Source: Streptosporangium album (GTDB taxonomy: Bacteria > Actinomycetota > Actinomycetes > Streptosporangiales > Streptosporangiaceae). From it: 64,000 bases of DNA. Below are positions 16,513 through 26,805 of this stretch, piece after piece. Made by a program: the position numbers and the translations under genes. The stretch covers positions 1,550,001 to 1,614,000 of the forward strand of contig NZ_JACHJU010000001.1 of NCBI RefSeq assembly GCF_014203795.1. Reading direction: 5' to 3'. The number at the start of each line of letters is the position of its first letter. The stretch's first letter is position 1. The notes beneath the pieces were generated by a model. That model was given only the letters and a program-made list of their open reading frames with translations. It had not been told where the DNA came from and searched no databases.

Positions 16513-17358
16513 ATGACCGTTCTTGTCACCGGTGCGACCGGCCGCGTCGGCAGCCGGTCCGTCCCCCGGCTGCTCCAGCAGGCCGGAGCCGTCCGCGTGC
16601 TGGTCCGCGACGCCACACGGGCGGAGCCGCTCGCCAGGCTCGGCGCCGAGGTCGTCGTCGGCGACCTGCGTGACAGCGGCGACCTCGACGGCGCCCTCAA
16701 GGGCGTCGACGCGGTCGTCCACCTCGGCGCGGCCTTCCGCGGCGTCTCCGACGAGGAGGCGATCGCCGTCAACCACACCGCCACCGTCGATCTGGCGGCC
16801 GCCGCCCTGCGGGCCGGCGTCACCCGGTTCGTCTACACCAGCACCAACCTCGTCTACGGCCCCGGCCATGGCCGACCGGCCGCCGAGTCCGTCGAGCTCG
16901 CCACCCCCGGCTGGGCATATCCCACCAGCAAGGCCGACGCGGAGAGAGCGCTCCTGGAAATGCACCGGACCGAGGGGCTGCCCCTGCGCATCGCCCGCCT
17001 GGCCTTCGTCTACGGCGACGGCGACCCGCACCTCGCCGAGTCGCTGCACTGGGCACGCGACTGGGCGGCGCACAAGCGCCTGCACATGGTCCACCACGCC
17101 GACGTCGCCCAGGCGCTGGTCCGGCTCATCTCGGCGCGGGGCGTGGACGGCGAGACGTTCAACGTGGCCGACGACGCGCCCGTCACCGCGCTGGAGCTGT
17201 GCGACCTCAACGGCGAGCCGATCCCCGCGGAGGCGGCGAGCCGGGCGCTCGACGACCCGTGGGAGGGCATCGTCGATCCCTCCAAGATCCGCCGCGAGCT
17301 GGGCTTCCGGCCGCTGTATCCCACCGTCTACACCGCCAGGGACGCCGGCGCCCTGTGA
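16513..17358 (+). CDS. NAD(P)-dependent epimerase/dehydratase (extended SDR)
   Basis: This is a Rossmann-fold oxidoreductase of 281 residues. It has the dinucleotide motif GATGRVG at the N-terminus, DLRDSGDL for the adenine pocket, and the active-site YPTSK with S/T upstream in FVYTSTNLVYG. The extended-SDR substrate region follows. Members reduce or epimerise nucleotide sugars or act on small ketones; the substrate is not predictable here. GAGGAG lies six bases before the ATG. The divergent MarR gene and the promoter-like sequence between suggest regulated expression. Confidence 0.85.
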   Translation: MTVLVTGATGRVGSRSVPRLLQQAGAVRVLVRDATRAEPLARLGAEVVVGDLRDSGDLDGALKGVDAVVHLGAAFRGVSDEEAIAVNHTATVDLAAAALRAGVTRFVYTSTNLVYGPGHGRPAAESVELATPGWAYPTSKADAERALLEMHRTEGLPLRIARLAFVYGDGDPHLAESLHWARDWAAHKRLHMVHHADVAQALVRLISARGVDGETFNVADDAPVTALELCDLNGEPIPAEAASRALDDPWEGIVDPSKIRRELGFRPLYPTVYTARDAGAL

Positions 17359-17464
17359 AGGCGGGTCCCCTGTCGCCGTCATGACGATCCGGCGGAGCCG
17401 AGACCGATGACTTTTGGAAGGACGGCGGATCTATACGGGGTGACACCACACCAAGGAGAACCCG

Positions 17465-18172
17465 ATGGATCTTCCACAGATCGTTTCGCGAGGCGAATGG
17501 CTGGCCGCCCGCAAGGAGCTGCTCGCGCAGGAGAAGGAGGCGATGCGTGCCCAGGACGCGGTGACCGCGCGCCGCCGCGAGCTGCCGATGGTCGAGATCG
17601 ACAAGGAGTACGTGTTCGAGGGCCCCGAGGGGAAGGTGAGCCTGACCGACCTGTTCGAGGGGCGGCGCCAGCTCATCGTCTACCATTTCATGTGGCTCCA
17701 CGACCGGCGCGAGGGCTGTCCGAGCTGCTCGCTGGTGACCGACAACATCGGCCACCTGGCGCACTTGCACGCGCTCGACACGAGCCTGGTTCTGGTGTCG
17801 CGCGCGCCGTACGACGACATCGAGCCCTTCAAGCGGCGGATGGGCTGGACCGTCCCGTGGTACTCCTCGCACGGAAGCGACTTCAACTTCGACTTCCACG
17901 TCAGCTTCGACAGCCTCGTGAAGCCGGCCGAGTACAACTACAAGGACCAGGCGACCCTGGAACGGGAGGGCCTGACCACGGCTCTGGTCCGTGACGGGCA
18001 GGACGCGCACGGGCTGAGCGTCTTCCTGCGCGATGGGGACCGGGTCTTCCACACCTACTCCACCTACGGCCGAGGCGCGGAGACCGTGGTCGGCACCTAC
18101 CACTACCTCGACCTGACCCTGCTGGGCAGGCGCAGGTACATCAACCAGTTCCTCCACCATGACAAGTACTGA
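17465..18172 (+). CDS. DUF899 thioredoxin-like protein
   Basis: This 235-residue protein belongs to the DUF899 family, thioredoxin-fold proteins related to peroxiredoxin-like domains. It shows the family block FEGRRQLIVYHFMW, the cysteine motif EGCPSCS (CxxC), and the conserved DFNFDFHVSF and YNYKDQ regions. It ends with the family-typical GRRRYINQFLHHDKY. The AAGGAGAA ribosome site before the ATG is strong. An ECF sigma factor gene begins 53 bases after its stop on the same strand, an arrangement that suggests joint expression. A redox role is inferred from the fold only. Confidence 0.85.
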   Translation: MDLPQIVSRGEWLAARKELLAQEKEAMRAQDAVTARRRELPMVEIDKEYVFEGPEGKVSLTDLFEGRRQLIVYHFMWLHDRREGCPSCSLVTDNIGHLAHLHALDTSLVLVSRAPYDDIEPFKRRMGWTVPWYSSHGSDFNFDFHVSFDSLVKPAEYNYKDQATLEREGLTTALVRDGQDAHGLSVFLRDGDRVFHTYSTYGRGAETVVGTYHYLDLTLLGRRRYINQFLHHDKY

Positions 18173-18225
18173 GCGATGACCGGCTGGATCACGACCCTCG
18201 CCTGAATCGCGTGAAAGGGGGCGCG

Positions 18226-19131
18226 ATGGCGCGGGATGAGGATTTCGTCCGTCTCACCGACCCGTTCCGCCGGGAACTGCTGACCTACTGCTACCGGATG
18301 GTGGGCTCGGGCGGCGACGCCGAGGACCTGGTGCAGGAGACATACCTGAGCGCGTGGCGCGCCTACGACGGCTTCGAGGGCAGGTCGTCCCTGCGCACCT
18401 GGCTGTACCGGATCGCCACCAGGGCGTGCCTGAAGGCGATCGAGCGCGACGGCCGCCGGCCGCTGCCCTCGGGGCTGGGCGCGCCGGGCGACGACCCCGA
18501 CGCGCCCCTGGCTCCGACGATGCCCGAGGTGCCGTGGCTGCAGCCCCTGCCCGATCCGGCCACGGTGGTGGAGTCGCAGCAGAGCATGCGACTGGCCTTC
18601 GTGGCCGCCCTGCAATACCTGCCCGCCAGGCAGCGCGCCGTGCTGATCCTGCGCGACGTACTGACCTGGCGGGCGCGCGAGGTGGCCGACCTGCTCGAGA
18701 CCTCGACCGCCGCGGTCAACAGCGCGCTGCAGCGGGCCAGGGCACAGTTGGCGGGGGCCTCGCTGGAGGAGGAGAAGCTGGCCGAGCCGGCGGACCCGTT
18801 CCAGCGGGACGTGCTCGACCGCTACACGGCCGCCTTCGAGAACGCCGACATCGAGGCGTTGATGAAGGTCGTGACGGAGGACGCCGCCTGGGAGATGCCG
18901 CCGTATCCGACCTGGTTCGTCGGGCGGGAGCACATCCGCCGCCATCTGGCGCCCCGCCTGGACGCCGTCTTCACGGCGCTGCCCGTCAGAGCCAACGGGC
19001 AGCCGGCCGTCGCCCTCTACCGGGACGGCCGGCCGCACGCCATCCAGGTGCTCACGGTCACTACCGAGGGCATCACCCGGATCATCACCTTCCATGACCA
19101 TCCAGGCCTTTTCCGGTCGTTCGGCCTCTGA
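18226..19131 (+). CDS. ECF sigma factor with C-terminal SnoaL-like domain
   Basis: This 301-residue extracytoplasmic-function sigma factor has region 2 around FRRELLTYCYRMVGSGGDA and EDLVQETYLSAWRAY, and region 4 around LPARQRAVLILRDVLTWRA with the helix STAAVNSALQRARA. A C-terminal NTF2/SnoaL-like domain follows from about residue 200 (DRYTAAFENADIEALMKVV, then EMPPYPTWFVGREHIRRHL). ECF factors of this fused type have no classical anti-sigma; the C-terminal domain is thought to control activity. The inner ATG is chosen because AAAGGGGG precedes it. It follows the DUF899 gene. Its regulon is unknown. Confidence 0.85.
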   Translation: MARDEDFVRLTDPFRRELLTYCYRMVGSGGDAEDLVQETYLSAWRAYDGFEGRSSLRTWLYRIATRACLKAIERDGRRPLPSGLGAPGDDPDAPLAPTMPEVPWLQPLPDPATVVESQQSMRLAFVAALQYLPARQRAVLILRDVLTWRAREVADLLETSTAAVNSALQRARAQLAGASLEEEKLAEPADPFQRDVLDRYTAAFENADIEALMKVVTEDAAWEMPPYPTWFVGREHIRRHLAPRLDAVFTALPVRANGQPAVALYRDGRPHAIQVLTVTTEGITRIITFHDHPGLFRSFGL

Positions 19132-19168
19132 AAAACCGGTGCCGATAAGGTCGGGCCCATGCTGCGCT

Positions 19169-19525
19169 GTGCTCGACGGCTACCAGGGAGTGGCCCTCGG
19201 TCGGGCCGACTGGTCGTCGGTGGAGGTGACGCGCTTCCGGGAGCACCTCACCTCTCCGGACGACCTCGTGCGGGCGATCGGGGACTACGAGATCGTGGTG
19301 ATCATGCGGGAGCGGACCCCGTTCCCGGCGTACCTGTTCGCCAGGCTGCCCAAGCTGGGGCTGCTCATCACCTCCGGGATGTGCAACGCCTCCATCGATC
19401 TTGACGCCGCCAGGGCACACGGCGTGACCGTCTGCGGCACGGGGAGCGGCTCGACCCCGTCCGCCGAGCCGACCTGGGCCTTGATTCTCGGGCTGACCCG
19501 GCATCTGGTCCCCGCACGGGTGTGA
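19169..19525 (+). pseudogene. Truncated D-2-hydroxyacid dehydrogenase family gene
   Basis: About 118 residues match the start of D-isomer-specific 2-hydroxyacid dehydrogenases: VLDGYQGVALGRADW, then REHLTSPDDLVRAI, MRERTPFPAYL, SGMCNASIDLDAARAHGVTV and PTWALILGLTRHLVP. Family members are about 310 residues long, so the NAD-binding domain and the catalytic Arg-Glu-His part are missing. The frame ends in a TGA shortly after the break. The natural ATG is one base out of frame with the coding part, so there may also be a 5' frameshift. The fragment follows the ECF sigma gene by 37 bases. It is unlikely to be functional. Confidence 0.75.
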
Positions 19526-19696
19526 GCATCCGGTAGGCCGGCCGGGCGCCCTCCCCGGAGATGAGTCCGCCCGGCGCGGGAGAGTCCTTCTCCGCCGCGA
19601 CGGAACCCGTCACGGATTACGCCGTTCGAACTGACCGGAGGCCGTGTCGCGATTACAATGCGCGAGCATAGGTCAACAATCGGTAAAGAGGTGCTC

Positions 19697-20368
19697 GTGG
19701 GGCGACGGCGGATCGTGATGGCGCTCGCGGGAGCGGGAGTGGCGGCCGCGGCGGGAGCGGCGTTCCTGCTGTCCGGCGGGCAGGGGTCGCAGGCGGCGGG
19801 GGTCGCCCCGAGGGTGCCCGCCCCGGGGGATCCGCTGACCGGTGAGGAGATCACACGGGCGACCGGCATCGCGTCGGCCACCTTGCGGGCGCACATGACC
19901 ACCGGGCAGGTCGACCTGCTCTATGTCGAGCGCGACGACGACAAGGACGTCGAGCAGCGGCGGGCCGACGCCTACCTGTACGACTACGCCGCCGACAAGC
20001 TGATCGTGCGGACCGTGGACCTCGGCCAGGGCAAGGTCGTGGAGGAGACCGCGACGCGGGGCGTGCAGCCGCCGCCCTCCGCCGCGGAGGAGGTCAGGGC
20101 CGCCGAGCTGCTGCTGGCCGATCCGGCGTACGGCACGGGCGTGCGCGAGTCCTACGCCAGGGCGTCCGGCGGCGGGCGGTTGCGGTCCGCCGCCGACCTG
20201 GGTCTGCGGGGGCTGATCTTCGTCCCCGGCCAGGAGAGCGGGGGCGAGCCGTGCCGGACCCACCGGTGCGTGCGGCTGTTCGTCCGCTTCCCCGGCGCCA
20301 CCTGGCTGGACACCAGCCGGATCGCCGTCGACCTGTCCGCCAAGAAGATCTACACCCTGGAGTGGTGA
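19697..20368 (+). CDS. Copper amine oxidase N2/N3-like domain protein, exported
   Basis: This 223-residue exported protein has an RRR-containing signal (GRRRIVMALAGAG). The mature part resembles the small non-catalytic N2/N3 domains of copper amine oxidases: PGDPLTGEEITRAT, then ADAYLYDYAADKLIVRTVDL, the hallmark GVQPPPSAAEEVRAAELLL, and RCVRLFVRFPGATW before the C-terminus. In typical enzymes these domains precede the catalytic domain in one chain. Here the next gene carries the catalytic domain and overlaps by four bases, so the two products are probably made together. The GTG start is chosen for AAAGAGG five bases upstream; ATG at 19658 is an alternative. Confidence 0.65.
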   Translation: MGRRRIVMALAGAGVAAAAGAAFLLSGGQGSQAAGVAPRVPAPGDPLTGEEITRATGIASATLRAHMTTGQVDLLYVERDDDKDVEQRRADAYLYDYAADKLIVRTVDLGQGKVVEETATRGVQPPPSAAEEVRAAELLLADPAYGTGVRESYARASGGGRLRSAADLGLRGLIFVPGQESGGEPCRTHRCVRLFVRFPGATWLDTSRIAVDLSAKKIYTLEW

Positions 20369-21681
20369 CCGTGTTCCTGCGCCTGGCCCTCTCCTTCTCC
20401 CTGCTCTCCCTCTCTCTTTCCCCGCTCGTCGGCGCCCCCGCCGCCGCACACGCCACGCCTGCCGCGCATCCCCTGCCCGCAGCCCCGGGACAGGCCCTCG
20501 CGCCGGCGTCCGCCGCGCGTCCTCTGCCCGTCCCGCCCGCACCCACCGCACCGGCGCGCGGCGCCGTATCGACACCCACCGCCCCGGCACAGGCCGCCGC
20601 GCCGACGCAGGCTCCGCAACCTCCGTGCAGCGCGCCGTACCTGGTCGACACGGCCCTGCCGAACGGCGCGCGCTGGCAGCTCTGCTGGGAGATGCGCACC
20701 ATCGAGGGGCTGACGCTCACCAAGGTCGTCTACACCCCCCGGGGCAACAGGCCGGTCAGCGTGCTGCGCAGCGCCGCGCTGGCCCAGATCCATGTGCCCT
20801 ACGACAGCGGCAATCCCCGCTACCACGACATCGGGGCACTCGGCCAGTCCGCCATCCCGTTGCAGGCCGCCGACTGCCCCGGCGGCGAGCGCCGCGGGCA
20901 GTACGTCTGCGTGACGACCCGCGCACGTGGCCACGCCTATCTCAAGTCCGGCTACGACGGGCCCAACAGATCGGCGCAGGGGCGTGACCTGGTGGTGTTC
21001 GCCGCCTTCCAGGTGGGCTGGTACACCTACCTGGTCGAATGGGCCTTCTCCGACGACGGGGCGATCACTCCCCGCGTGGGTGCGACCGGCTCGCTGGCGG
21101 GGACCACCACCACGCCCGAGCACGGCTGGCCGATCGGCGTGGGGAGCACGAGCTTCGAGGAGAGCCACAGCCACAACATCTTCTGGCGTCTTGACTTCGA
21201 CATCCAGGGCAAGGCGGGCGACGTCGTCGAGCAGTACGACTTCGCCGGGTCCGGTACGGCCAAGCGGAGCCTGAAACGTACGGCCTTCACCACGGAGACC
21301 AAGGCCGTCAACAGCCGGATGCGCTGGTGGCGGGTGCTGGACAAGGGGGTCCGCAACGCGGACGGACACCCCGCCTCCTGGGAGATCAACAACTCCGACA
21401 GCGCGGAGTACCGCGGCCCGGCCGGTGAGGCCTTCACCCGCGCCGACCTCTACGTCACCCAGTATCGCCCATGCGAGCGCCTGGCGACCGTCAACCCGTC
21501 GCCCGGATGCGCGACCTCCGTCGACCGTTACGTCAACGGCGAGAGGCTCACCGATCCCGTGCTCTGGGTCAACGTCGGCTTCCACCACGTCGCCCGCGAC
21601 GAGGACGCCGACCCCATGCCGACCCACTGGCAGGGGTTCCGCATCACCCCCCGCGACATCACGGCCAAGAACCCTCACTGA
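20365..21681 (+). CDS. Copper amine oxidase-like catalytic domain protein, exported
   Basis: This 438-residue protein starts with a signal sequence (LALSFSLLSLSLSPLVG) and a long Pro/Ala-rich linker. The rest aligns by motif with the catalytic domain of copper amine oxidases: HDIGALG with the catalytic-base aspartate D155, then VGWYTYLVEW at the cofactor site, GATGSL, copper ligands H268 and H270 in SHSHNIFWRLDFDI, and FHHVARDEDADPMP with H407-H408. The consensus N-Y-D/E-Y around the TPQ-forming tyrosine reads W-Y-T-Y (Y220 kept, N and D/E replaced), so cofactor formation is uncertain. The start codon overlaps the previous stop (GTGA). Its 3' end overlaps a convergent gene by 23 bases. Confidence 0.7.
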   Translation: MTVFLRLALSFSLLSLSLSPLVGAPAAAHATPAAHPLPAAPGQALAPASAARPLPVPPAPTAPARGAVSTPTAPAQAAAPTQAPQPPCSAPYLVDTALPNGARWQLCWEMRTIEGLTLTKVVYTPRGNRPVSVLRSAALAQIHVPYDSGNPRYHDIGALGQSAIPLQAADCPGGERRGQYVCVTTRARGHAYLKSGYDGPNRSAQGRDLVVFAAFQVGWYTYLVEWAFSDDGAITPRVGATGSLAGTTTTPEHGWPIGVGSTSFEESHSHNIFWRLDFDIQGKAGDVVEQYDFAGSGTAKRSLKRTAFTTETKAVNSRMRWWRVLDKGVRNADGHPASWEINNSDSAEYRGPAGEAFTRADLYVTQYRPCERLATVNPSPGCATSVDRYVNGERLTDPVLWVNVGFHHVARDEDADPMPTHWQGFRITPRDITAKNPH

Positions 21682-22339
21682 TCCACACGCGGCGGTCCTC
21701 CTGACGTCTGGTGATCCGCAGCACCACCAGGATCGCGAGGACCGCCGCGAGCAGCGTGGGGCTGAGGAGAAAGAGGTGCCACCAGCGCGTGCCGCCGGAG
21801 GAGAACCGGCCTCCCATGGCCAGGAGCGCCCCGGAGGCCAGCGGCAGCACCCAGACCCCCAGCAGCCACGACACCCACCAGGCCCAGACCAGCCACGAGC
21901 GCATCTCCCCACCGATCTGCTCGCCGCGCAGGCCACCGGGTCTGGACGACGCCCAGACGTCGTCCACGATCTGCCTGGGGAGCCACCAGTTGACGACCGG
22001 CAGGAACCAGCCCAACACGATGAAGATCCGGAACCAGCGGTGCGGGACCCGGCTCAGCGTCTCGGCGTTCGCCCGGGCCCGGAAGAGCCAGACCAGGAAG
22101 GCGACCCCTCCGACGGCGTAGGCGAGGGGCCGCAGGAAGAGCATCGCGACCGCCGGCAGGTCGCTCCAATCCAGCAGGAAGCCGTCCTCTGACATCCGCT
22201 TCAGCGCCGCGCCGATGTCAGGGCCGCCGAGCATCCAGACGGTGTCGGCGAGGGAGGTGATCCCCAGTGCGACCACCGCCCCGGTGGCGAATCCGCGCAC
22301 GGGTCGCAGGGGGCGGGGTGGTGGGGGGAAGGAATGCAT
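21659..22339 (-). CDS. DUF4328 membrane protein
   Basis: This 226-residue integral membrane protein has about five hydrophobic helices. The DUF4328 family pattern is visible: RARANAETLSRVPHRW, then FLPVVNWWLPRQIVDDVW and SWLVWAWWVSWLLG. The family is common in actinomycetes and has no assigned function. The ATG has AGAGGA upstream. It converges on the copper amine oxidase-like gene with a 23-base tail-to-tail overlap and diverges from glgB. Confidence 0.8.
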   Translation of the reverse strand: MHSFPPPPRPLRPVRGFATGAVVALGITSLADTVWMLGGPDIGAALKRMSEDGFLLDWSDLPAVAMLFLRPLAYAVGGVAFLVWLFRARANAETLSRVPHRWFRIFIVLGWFLPVVNWWLPRQIVDDVWASSRPGGLRGEQIGGEMRSWLVWAWWVSWLLGVWVLPLASGALLAMGGRFSSGGTRWWHLFLLSPTLLAAVLAILVVLRITRRQEDRRVWISEGSWP

Positions 22340-22525
22340 CGCCGTCCTCTGCGTGATCAATGGACCGGCAACAGTATTTCTGCAAGAGACAGGGGGCGAC
22401 AATTCCGATTTCACCGCTCCCCTCTTCGCACTTTTTCCGACACGCATGGTGATAGCGGACAAGGGCATGGGATGGGGTGCCCGGATAGGGCAGGGTTAGG
22501 GGATACCGATCAATGGGAGTGATCC

Positions 22526-24817
22526 ATGAACGCGCACTTGGACCTGGAGCGCCTTGCGGGTGGGGCACACCACGACCCGCACTCGATCCTCGGGGCACAT
22601 TCCGGGCGGGGCGGCGTGACGGTCAGGGCGCTCCGGCCACTCGCCAAGAAGGTCCAGGTCCTCGCGGACGGCCAGGAATACGACATGAAGCATGTCGCCC
22701 ACGGGGTGTTCGCGGTGACGATCCCCGGCCTGGACAAGATTCCCGACTACCGCCTGCGGGTGACCTATCCCGGAGCCGAGCCGTACGAGACGGGTGATCC
22801 CTACCGGCACTGGCCCACGCTGGGCGAGGTTGATCTGCATCTGATCGGTGAGGGACGCCACGAGCGGCTGTGGGAGGTGCTCGGCGCGCGGGTCATGCGG
22901 CACGAGGACGTGGACGGCACGGCCTTCGCCGTGTGGGCGCCCAACGCGCGCGGCATCCGGGTGATCGGCGACTTCAACCATTGGGACGGCACCGCCTACC
23001 CCATGCGTTCACTCGGCAGCTCCGGAGTCTGGGAGCTCTTCATCCCCGGCCTGGGCGCGGGCGACCGCTACAAGTTCCAGGTCCTCGGCGCGGACGGGGT
23101 CTGGCGGGCGAAGGCCGATCCCATGGCCCGGCGGACCGAGGTCCCGCCCGCGACCGCGTCGGTGATCGAGCACTCCTCCTACGGCTGGCAGGACGACGTG
23201 TGGATGCGGGGGCGCGCGGACCACAGCGCGCCGGAACGGCCGATGAGCACCTACGAGGTGCATCTGGGCTCGTGGCGGCCGGGACTGTCCTACCTGGAGC
23301 TGGCAGACCAGCTGGTCGACTACGTGGTGGACATGGGGTTCACGCACGTGGAGCTCATGCCGGTGGCCGAGCATCCGTTCGGCGGTTCCTGGGGCTACCA
23401 GGTCACGTCCTACTACGCGCCGACGGCCCGGTTCGGCAGCCCGGACGAGTTCCGTCACCTGGTGGACCGGCTCCACGGGGCGGGCATCGGCGTGGTGGTC
23501 GACTGGGTGCCCGCGCACTTCCCGATGGACGACTGGGCACTGGCCAGGTTCGACGGGACGCCGCTGTACGAGCATGCCGACCCGGCGCGGGGCGAGCATC
23601 CCGAGTGGGGCACCTACATCTTCGACTTCGGCCGCAGGGAGGTGCGCAACTTCCTGGTCGCCAACGCGACGTACTGGCTGCGCGAGTTCCACATCGACGG
23701 GCTGCGGGTGGACGCGGTCGCCTCGATGCTCTACCTCGACTACTCCCGGCGCGAGGGCGAGTGGACGCCCAACGAGTACGGCGGGCGGGAGAACCTCGAC
23801 GCGGTGGCGTTCCTGAAGGAGATGAACGCGGTCGCCTACCGGGACCAGCCGGGGATCGTCACGGTCGCCGAGGAGTCGACCGCCTGGCCGGGTGTCTCCC
23901 GGCCGGTGCACCTGGGCGGGCTGGGCTTCGGGTTCAAGTGGAACATGGGCTGGATGCACGACACCCTGGCATATCTCAAGCACGAGCCGATCTTCCGGCA
24001 GTACCACCACCACCAGATGACGTTCTCCCTGATGTACGCCTACTCGGAGAACTTCGTGCTGCCGCTGTCGCACGACGAGGTGGTGCACGGCAAGGGGTCG
24101 CTGCTCGGCAAGATGCCGGGGGACGAGTGGCAGCGGTTCGCGAACCTGCGGGCGCTGTTCGCCTTCATGTGGGCCCACCCCGGCAAGCAGTTGCTGTTCA
24201 TGGGCGGGGAGTTCGGCCAGGGCTCGGAGTGGTCGGAGGAGCGCGGGCTCGACTGGTGGGTGCTCGACTTCGACGGGCACAAGGGGGTCCAGCGGCTGGT
24301 CCGCGATCTCAACCGGGTCTACCGGGAGACTCCGGCGCTGTGGAGTCTCGACGCCTCCCCCGAGGGTTTCCGCTGGATCGACGCCGACGACGCGGCGGGC
24401 AACGTGTTCTCCTTTCTCCGGCGCGCCCAGGACGGCTCGGCCATGGCCTGCGTGGTCAACTTCTCCGGTGCGCCGCACGAGGACTACCACCTCGGCCTCC
24501 CCTTCGGGGGTCCGTGGGATGAGGCGATCAACACCGACGCCTACGACTACGCGGGCAGCGGCGTGGGCAACCTCGGCACCGTGGAGGCGGTGGAGGAACC
24601 CCATCACGGCCTGCCGTACTCCGCCCGTCTGCGCGTCCCGCCCCTGGGCGCCGTCTGGCTCCGGCACGCCGGCGACAACGTCGTGGAGGTGCCCGTCACG
24701 GAGGTGGCCGCCGTGGAGGCGGAGGCGGAGCAGATCCTGGAGGAGGCGGCCAGCGGGGAGACCGGGGACGGAGCTCCGGCTGAAGCGGCGAAGGAAGTCA
24801 CGAGGAAATCGGACTGA
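22526..24817 (+). CDS. glgB: 1,4-alpha-glucan branching enzyme
   Basis: GlgB cuts alpha-1,4 chains and rejoins them as alpha-1,6 branches in glycogen. The 763-residue protein has an N-terminal extension and a CBM48 domain ([20 protein letters not shown]). The GH13 barrel shows [17 protein letters not shown] (nucleophile D396), TVAEEST (acid E449 or E450) and [19 protein letters not shown] (D517). A C-terminal beta domain and an acidic tail end it. This length is normal for actinobacterial GlgB. GGGAG lies six bases before the ATG. It works in the GlgE pathway with maltokinase, whose gene end is at the left edge of the window rather than adjacent. A strong hairpin follows. Confidence 0.97.
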   Translation: MNAHLDLERLAGGAHHDPHSILGAHSGRGGVTVRALRPLAKKVQVLADGQEYDMKHVAHGVFAVTIPGLDKIPDYRLRVTYPGAEPYETGDPYRHWPTLGEVDLHLIGEGRHERLWEVLGARVMRHEDVDGTAFAVWAPNARGIRVIGDFNHWDGTAYPMRSLGSSGVWELFIPGLGAGDRYKFQVLGADGVWRAKADPMARRTEVPPATASVIEHSSYGWQDDVWMRGRADHSAPERPMSTYEVHLGSWRPGLSYLELADQLVDYVVDMGFTHVELMPVAEHPFGGSWGYQVTSYYAPTARFGSPDEFRHLVDRLHGAGIGVVVDWVPAHFPMDDWALARFDGTPLYEHADPARGEHPEWGTYIFDFGRREVRNFLVANATYWLREFHIDGLRVDAVASMLYLDYSRREGEWTPNEYGGRENLDAVAFLKEMNAVAYRDQPGIVTVAEESTAWPGVSRPVHLGGLGFGFKWNMGWMHDTLAYLKHEPIFRQYHHHQMTFSLMYAYSENFVLPLSHDEVVHGKGSLLGKMPGDEWQRFANLRALFAFMWAHPGKQLLFMGGEFGQGSEWSEERGLDWWVLDFDGHKGVQRLVRDLNRVYRETPALWSLDASPEGFRWIDADDAAGNVFSFLRRAQDGSAMACVVNFSGAPHEDYHLGLPFGGPWDEAINTDAYDYAGSGVGNLGTVEAVEEPHHGLPYSARLRVPPLGAVWLRHAGDNVVEVPVTEVAAVEAEAEQILEEAASGETGDGAPAEAAKEVTRKSD

Positions 24818-24874
24818 CCTGAGCGCGTACGCCAACCGGGAGAAATACGTTTTCCACCTGATTTCCACCCGTCC

Positions 24875-24903
24875 GGGCCGGTCACGCACTGCGTGACCGG
24901 CCC
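24875..24903 (+). terminator. Strong hairpin after glgB
   Basis: GGGCCGGTCACGCA pairs perfectly with TGCGTGACCGGCCC across a single base, giving a 14-bp inverted repeat 58 bases after the glgB stop. No U-run follows. Confidence 0.75.
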
Positions 24904-24964
24904 GTTCCATGTCCGGCGGGTGTATGACGGGCATCCGGCGATTCGCTGGGGGCCGACAGAGCAT

Positions 24965-24993
24965 TGACCAGCCGGGAACGAGAACCTACTCTT
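24965..24993 (+). promoter_or_regulatory. Promoter of the chitinase gene
   Basis: TTGACC and TACTCT are spaced by exactly 17 bases and fit the main actinomycete sigma-factor consensus. Transcription would start near 25000, just before the palindromic operator. Confidence 0.65.
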
Positions 24994-25003
24994 TAGAAAT
25001 TAA

Positions 25004-25020
25004 TAGGAAACTTTCCTATG
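25004..25020. promoter_or_regulatory. Palindromic operator upstream of the chitinase gene
   Basis: ATAGGAAA-C-TTTCCTAT is a perfect 17-bp palindrome placed right after the predicted transcription start. A repressor bound there would block transcription. GAAAC/GTTTC-type palindromes occur upstream of actinomycete polysaccharide-hydrolase genes, but the binding protein here is not known. Confidence 0.65.
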
Positions 25021-25058
25021 AATACGGGGGCTAGGCACTCTTTGACCTGGAGCGACCC

Positions 25059-26654
<1,596 letters not shown>

Positions 26655-26805
26655 CATTTCGATCACTCGGCCCTCCGTGTGCGTCACGCCGCGGAGGGTC
26701 GAGCCGTTTCCGAAAAGATCCTCATAATCCGGATCAAGGTATTCTCTCGGAACAAAAGGCTGCTTAGACTCCGAATCGCCCGTTTAATCCCCCCCCGGAG
26801 GACGT

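Noticed and set aside
23009..24964. A 651-residue open frame antisense to glgB
   Set aside because: GlgB on the other strand has all catalytic motifs; the antisense frame has none.
26671..26704. Possible hairpin CCCTCCG...CGGAGGG after the chitinase gene
   Set aside because: Only 7 bp with a large loop and no U-run; too weak to call a terminator.
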